From positions 186,001 through 250,000 of the forward strand of contig OZ345354.1 in NCBI GenBank assembly GCA_977006965.1: a stretch of 64,000 bases of DNA. Direction: 5' to 3'. Under the pieces are notes generated by a model. That model did not search any database and was not told the DNA's origin. It saw only the letters and a list, made by a program, of their open reading frames with translations. The position numbers and the translations under genes are program-made. Position 1 is the stretch's first letter, and each line of letters begins with the position of its first letter. Positions 62,201 through 64,000 of this stretch are shown here, in pieces. This DNA comes from Phymatolithon calcareum (Eukaryota; Rhodophyta; Florideophyceae; Hapalidiales).

Positions 62201-63665
62201 GGACAATAACATTCACAGTGCCAATTCGTTGGGCCATGATTTCACCTTTTCCATTCCTGATTACACCGGTCTTGGCGTCGAGTTTGAGGTTGTTCTGGTC
62301 CACGAATGCCTTTGATATAAACATACACGTCGCTCCTGAGTCAACCAAGGCATTGCCATCGATTTCGTTAATTGCGACTGGGGTGTATATGAGCTCGGCT
62401 GCATCCTGGGGAAGCTGTGTGTTGTTCAGCTCATGATCCGCGCGCAGGATTGCACTTGCCAGCTCGGCGTCAAAAGAGTTCAAAGGATCTGTAATTTCCT
62501 CTTGGATTTCCTCAACAGCCATGTTGTTTCCTTGTTTTTCTTCCGTATCGTCACATACATGGCCCGGCTTCCAGGGTTTTTTGCATCTGAAGCACGACTT
62601 CTTTGGTTTCGTATCTTTAGGAGTTTCCGCCTCGCTTCTTGTAGTTCGTTTGGAGCGGTTTACTCGATGCTCATCAGTTGAATGTCCGCGTCTGTGGCAA
62701 ATCCCGCACTTCAGATCTCGGCGATTCTGCTTGTCGTCCTTTGGAGAGGAGTGAGCAATATCAGCACGAGGCGAACCACCACGAGCAGCATCCAAGGCAA
62801 TGGCGTTCTGTATCTCCCAGGCCACGGACTCTTGCATAATTTGACCTTGAGATTTTCGCATATTGAGATTTGTAGCTCTCGAGATATGCATCATTTCTTG
62901 AAGTTTGTAGTCCAGGCCGTTTATGTAGATGGCGACAAGTGTGTCATCGTCGTCTTTCTTACCAGTCCTACGCATAAGACTGGTAAATCGATCCGAGTAT
63001 TGTTGCACGGATTCCTTCGGCTTTCTCTTAATCGTCATTAGTTCTTTCATTAGTTGGTCACGAAGCGCAGGTGTCTCGAAATGAGATATAAAAAGCGATT
63101 CCACTTCGATCCAAGTCTTGTTTTTCAAATTTGTAGATGCCCACTGTCTGTCAAAGCTTGACAGTGATGGAAGCATGACGGCTAGCCATCGATCTTCCGA
63201 AATATTGTGCGCTTCGAGCAAGGCTTTACAGCGATCCAAAAACTCGAACGCATCTTTCTCCGTGTCGGAGTTATTGCCCCTGAATGTGGGAAGAGTTGGA
63301 ACTCTCATTGTAGTTGTTGGCAACGCAGATTGATTAGCTGCGTGAGAAGCATCGGTGCCAAACATCCCAGTCAGGCTTTCTGTGGTTTTGAGTCTTTGCT
63401 TTGTAGCATTAATAGTCTCAACGAGTTCATCTCGCTTCTTCAAAAGGTCATTCTTCTTCTTAGTGTATGCCGTTCGTCCGGCCGTGTCCAAGGAATTGTA
63501 ATTCAGGCCCATTGTGTGCTCCAGGATTTCCGCTTCGACATCCAGGTACGAAGCAACATGGCCTTCGACCTCGCTCCTCTGCCTCGCGACAAGTTCACGA
63601 AGTCGGGATAGCCGATCGGCCATGATTACCAAGGTGACACTGCGACCAGCAGGTCCTTGAAACAC
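59286..63665 (-). CDS. Ty3/gypsy gag-pol polyprotein
   Basis: A single 1459-residue frame; the likely start is MADRLSRL at 63623 (residue 15), with an alternative Met at 63665. Order: capsid-like gag (about 110-260); two zinc knuckles, an atypical CGICHRRGHSTDEH (CCHH, residues 320-333) and CFRCKKPWKPGHVC (358-371); aspartic protease VDSGAT (441-446); reverse transcriptase with YVDD (756-759); RNase H starting TDASDVGIGAW (904). The integrase follows, with HHCC zinc site (His1053, His1058, Cys1089, Cys1092) and catalytic Asp1120, Asp1179 and Glu1215. A C-terminal chromodomain-like segment (YKVVWLDKRISPSWEPVENF) places it near chromoviruses. RT before integrase fixes the Ty3 type. No env-like gene. 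No stop or frameshift between gag and pol, so the parts are made as one chain. Confidence 0.95.
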   Translation of the reverse strand: MFQGPAGRSVTLVIMADRLSRLRELVARQRSEVEGHVASYLDVEAEILEHTMGLNYNSLDTAGRTAYTKKKNDLLKKRDELVETINATKQRLKTTESLTGMFGTDASHAANQSALPTTTMRVPTLPTFRGNNSDTEKDAFEFLDRCKALLEAHNISEDRWLAVMLPSLSSFDRQWASTNLKNKTWIEVESLFISHFETPALRDQLMKELMTIKRKPKESVQQYSDRFTSLMRRTGKKDDDDTLVAIYINGLDYKLQEMMHISRATNLNMRKSQGQIMQESVAWEIQNAIALDAARGGSPRADIAHSSPKDDKQNRRDLKCGICHRRGHSTDEHRVNRSKRTTRSEAETPKDTKPKKSCFRCKKPWKPGHVCDDTEEKQGNNMAVEEIQEEITDPLNSFDAELASAILRADHELNNTQLPQDAAELIYTPVAINEIDGNALVDSGATCMFISKAFVDQNNLKLDAKTGVIRNGKGEIMAQRIGTVNVIVRNGDKTVPCEADVLKMPPGRDMVIGLSHFKIFGYKLSGVPVKPPNTTNDINGAEDEDDSEPEVDGMSAEELDSSVATVLKENQNLPVYSRCTHPLAILTIEPNDTTPIWRSMNFVKRQDIPRVTATVMKWLESDVIEPAPDDCLNCYSVLAVPKKDAYGQRVDIRTCLDLRPLNPRLKDDSYPLPKISEILDKLGSVHGPDVIYSTIDIRDSYFRFSIPPDQRNWVAFKWEGRHYRFKCAPFGIKTMTAKFQRLMDKMFEDLHFVACYVDDIVIFSSNKEEHIMHVKSVLNRLTFFNMLVRADKCRFGQKMIRILGFIASGKGIEMDPEKVSAITHWVRPKTSKQLQRFIGTANYYRQFIRNFSSITAPLDAVRRKPGVIQWTPKMVSAFDFLKDQMAKKTILSYPDDSEMFTVCTDASDVGIGAWIGQERDGKMNYLAFASRSLHKSEKKYSPTKKELLAVVWAIKKFATYISGKKFVLHTDHRALMYLFTQKHANHMMIDWFDTLMEHDFEIIHVPGKTNIMSDALSRVHEATSFNALTRSHIIRDKKEPPSDDEKRELIDRAHSFVHFGELAVFQKLWNDGWWWSDIRGDIKRKIGSCKPCLRYNVQKRGFHPLRSISAEMPWDHIAIDLVVSLPKGSNREDTLLVITDIMTKFTVLRTLIGKIMKVVARALWEVFSIFGIPKIMQSDNGSEFVNRLINQLVKLNGIDHRTISAYNPRANGAVERTNGVVESMLKKELQGAITQWPAFVPYVQLAYNAKVSASTGSTPFSLMFGRRLNEFREYKDVKLNKNLDLAVWKSRQEILVNEIYPSVNERVSAAKKKYSDAHSAKFRMIDDNAFPAGSYVMMVDKTRESKWDPVYEGPFIVVRRNRGGAYVLKDNVGEILKRTVPADQLKLVHRLGDDAVVESNSHKIDCIADHKNTAQNNLEYKVVWLDKRISPSWEPVENFDDIAVIKKYWRAKDDAAGED

Positions 63666-63678
63666 CGATTAAAAAAAA

Positions 63679-63982
63679 TGTTGTCCAGAGGTCGAATTGG
63701 AGAGCAGACACTGAGTCCGGGAGGCGAAGAAGAGTTAATCAGATGCTTGCTTCCACTTTTACTTCAGCCACCAGATGGGGCGGCTTATATGCCTGTGCGC
63801 TGGTGTCTGAATGACACACTAGGTCGCACAGTGCAGACTAACTTTTGAGATGATTTCGGGGCGTTCCCACATTTGGGCACACATCCCAAATCAGGAACAT
63901 TACGTTGCCCTCTCAGAATCAACCTAGCTTACATTGCAGAGATACATTCAAGGTGAACAATACCTATCGTGTCTGCACGACA
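63679..63982 (-). repeat. 5' LTR of the Ty3/gypsy element
   Basis: 304 bp, TG...CA ends; transcription would start here and run leftward. One mismatch to the other LTR. Confidence 0.93.
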
Positions 63983-63987
63983 CATAC
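63983..63987. repeat. Target-site duplication, right (CATAC)
   Basis: Identical to 58942-58946, marking a 5-bp staggered integration. Confidence 0.92.
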
Positions 63988-64000
63988 CCTTCCTCATCTT

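Larger units (their letters stand above)
58947..63982 (-). mobile_element. Complete Ty3/gypsy LTR retrotransposon, 5036 bp
   Basis: Two 304-bp LTRs (58947-59250 and 63679-63982) begin TGTTGTCC and end ACGACA (TG...CA). They differ at a single base (C/T at 59114 against 63846) and are flanked by CATAC repeats. One uninterrupted gag-pol frame lies on the minus strand. A purine-rich GGAACGGAGAGA next to the left LTR would be the polypurine tract. I could not recognise a tRNA primer site next to the right LTR. Near-identical LTRs and an intact frame indicate a very recent insertion that may still be mobile. Confidence 0.95.

Noticed and set aside
59286-63665. Envelope-like gene making the element a retrovirus
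   Set aside because: After integrase there is only a chromodomain-like segment and the LTR; no third frame exists.
1-64000. tRNA, rRNA or small RNA genes
   Set aside because: I looked for B-box-like GGTTCGAATCC sequences and cloverleaf arms and saw none that were convincing; a covariance-model scan would be needed to exclude them.

Overview
This is a nuclear eukaryotic window. The genes are mostly intronless and GC-rich in coding parts, with rare short GT-AG introns, AT-richer intergenic DNA, many transposons and many decayed gene copies. CDC45, CKS1 and RRP15 make it eukaryotic. A truncated CRY-DASH-like flavoprotein, a plastid-type pyridoxamine-oxidase-fold protein, a DUR3-type urea transporter relic and NB-ARC-WD40 receptors suggest an alga. 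My best guess is a red alga (florideophyte type), which is an inference from gene content only.

Layout. 1-8.2 kb: sparse; a degenerate LINE piece, a small hypothetical membrane protein, a type I membrane protein, and CKS1 (one intron, minus). 8.2-19.7 kb: housekeeping block with CDC45, relics of a DUR3 transporter and of a NUDIX-like/APH phosphotransferase, RRP15, a plastid-type PNPOx-like protein, and a CRY-DASH-like gene cut off at its C-terminal half. 19.9-29.0 kb and 30.3-44.3 kb: two direct copies of one roughly 9 kb segment. Each carries a Deg9-like protease pseudogene, an unidentified ORF, a decayed unknown module and one large NB-ARC-WD40 gene. Copy B is interrupted by a 5'-truncated LINE that is itself interrupted by a PIF/Harbinger-like DNA transposon. 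A 922-bp TIR element lies between the two copies. 45.7-50.7 kb: an inverted third copy of the NB-ARC-WD40 gene and its flanks. 50.8-52.0 kb: a 1.2-kb TIR element inserted next to the promoter of a two-domain AAA ATPase (52.1-53.7 kb). 53.7-56.1 kb: a third, inverted and fully decayed copy of the RRP15/CDC45/phosphotransferase neighbourhood, and a hAT-like transposase remnant. 56.1-58.9 kb: transposon-like unknown ORFs, including a possible degenerate TET/JBP-type dioxygenase. 58.9-64.0 kb: a complete, very young Ty3/gypsy retrotransposon with 304-bp LTRs and a 5-bp target duplication.

The most interesting system is the three-gene NB-ARC-WD40 family. Each protein has a helical N-terminal domain, an NB-ARC switch with its diagnostic motifs, and 10-11 nearly identical 43-residue WD40 units. 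The units differ mainly at a few positions expected on one face of the propeller. The locus also shows block duplication of repeats, an 8-residue expansion, and strongly uneven divergence between tandem copies. This resembles a rapidly evolving NLR/STAND recognition locus, comparable in design to fungal HET-type NWD genes. Function is inferred, not shown.
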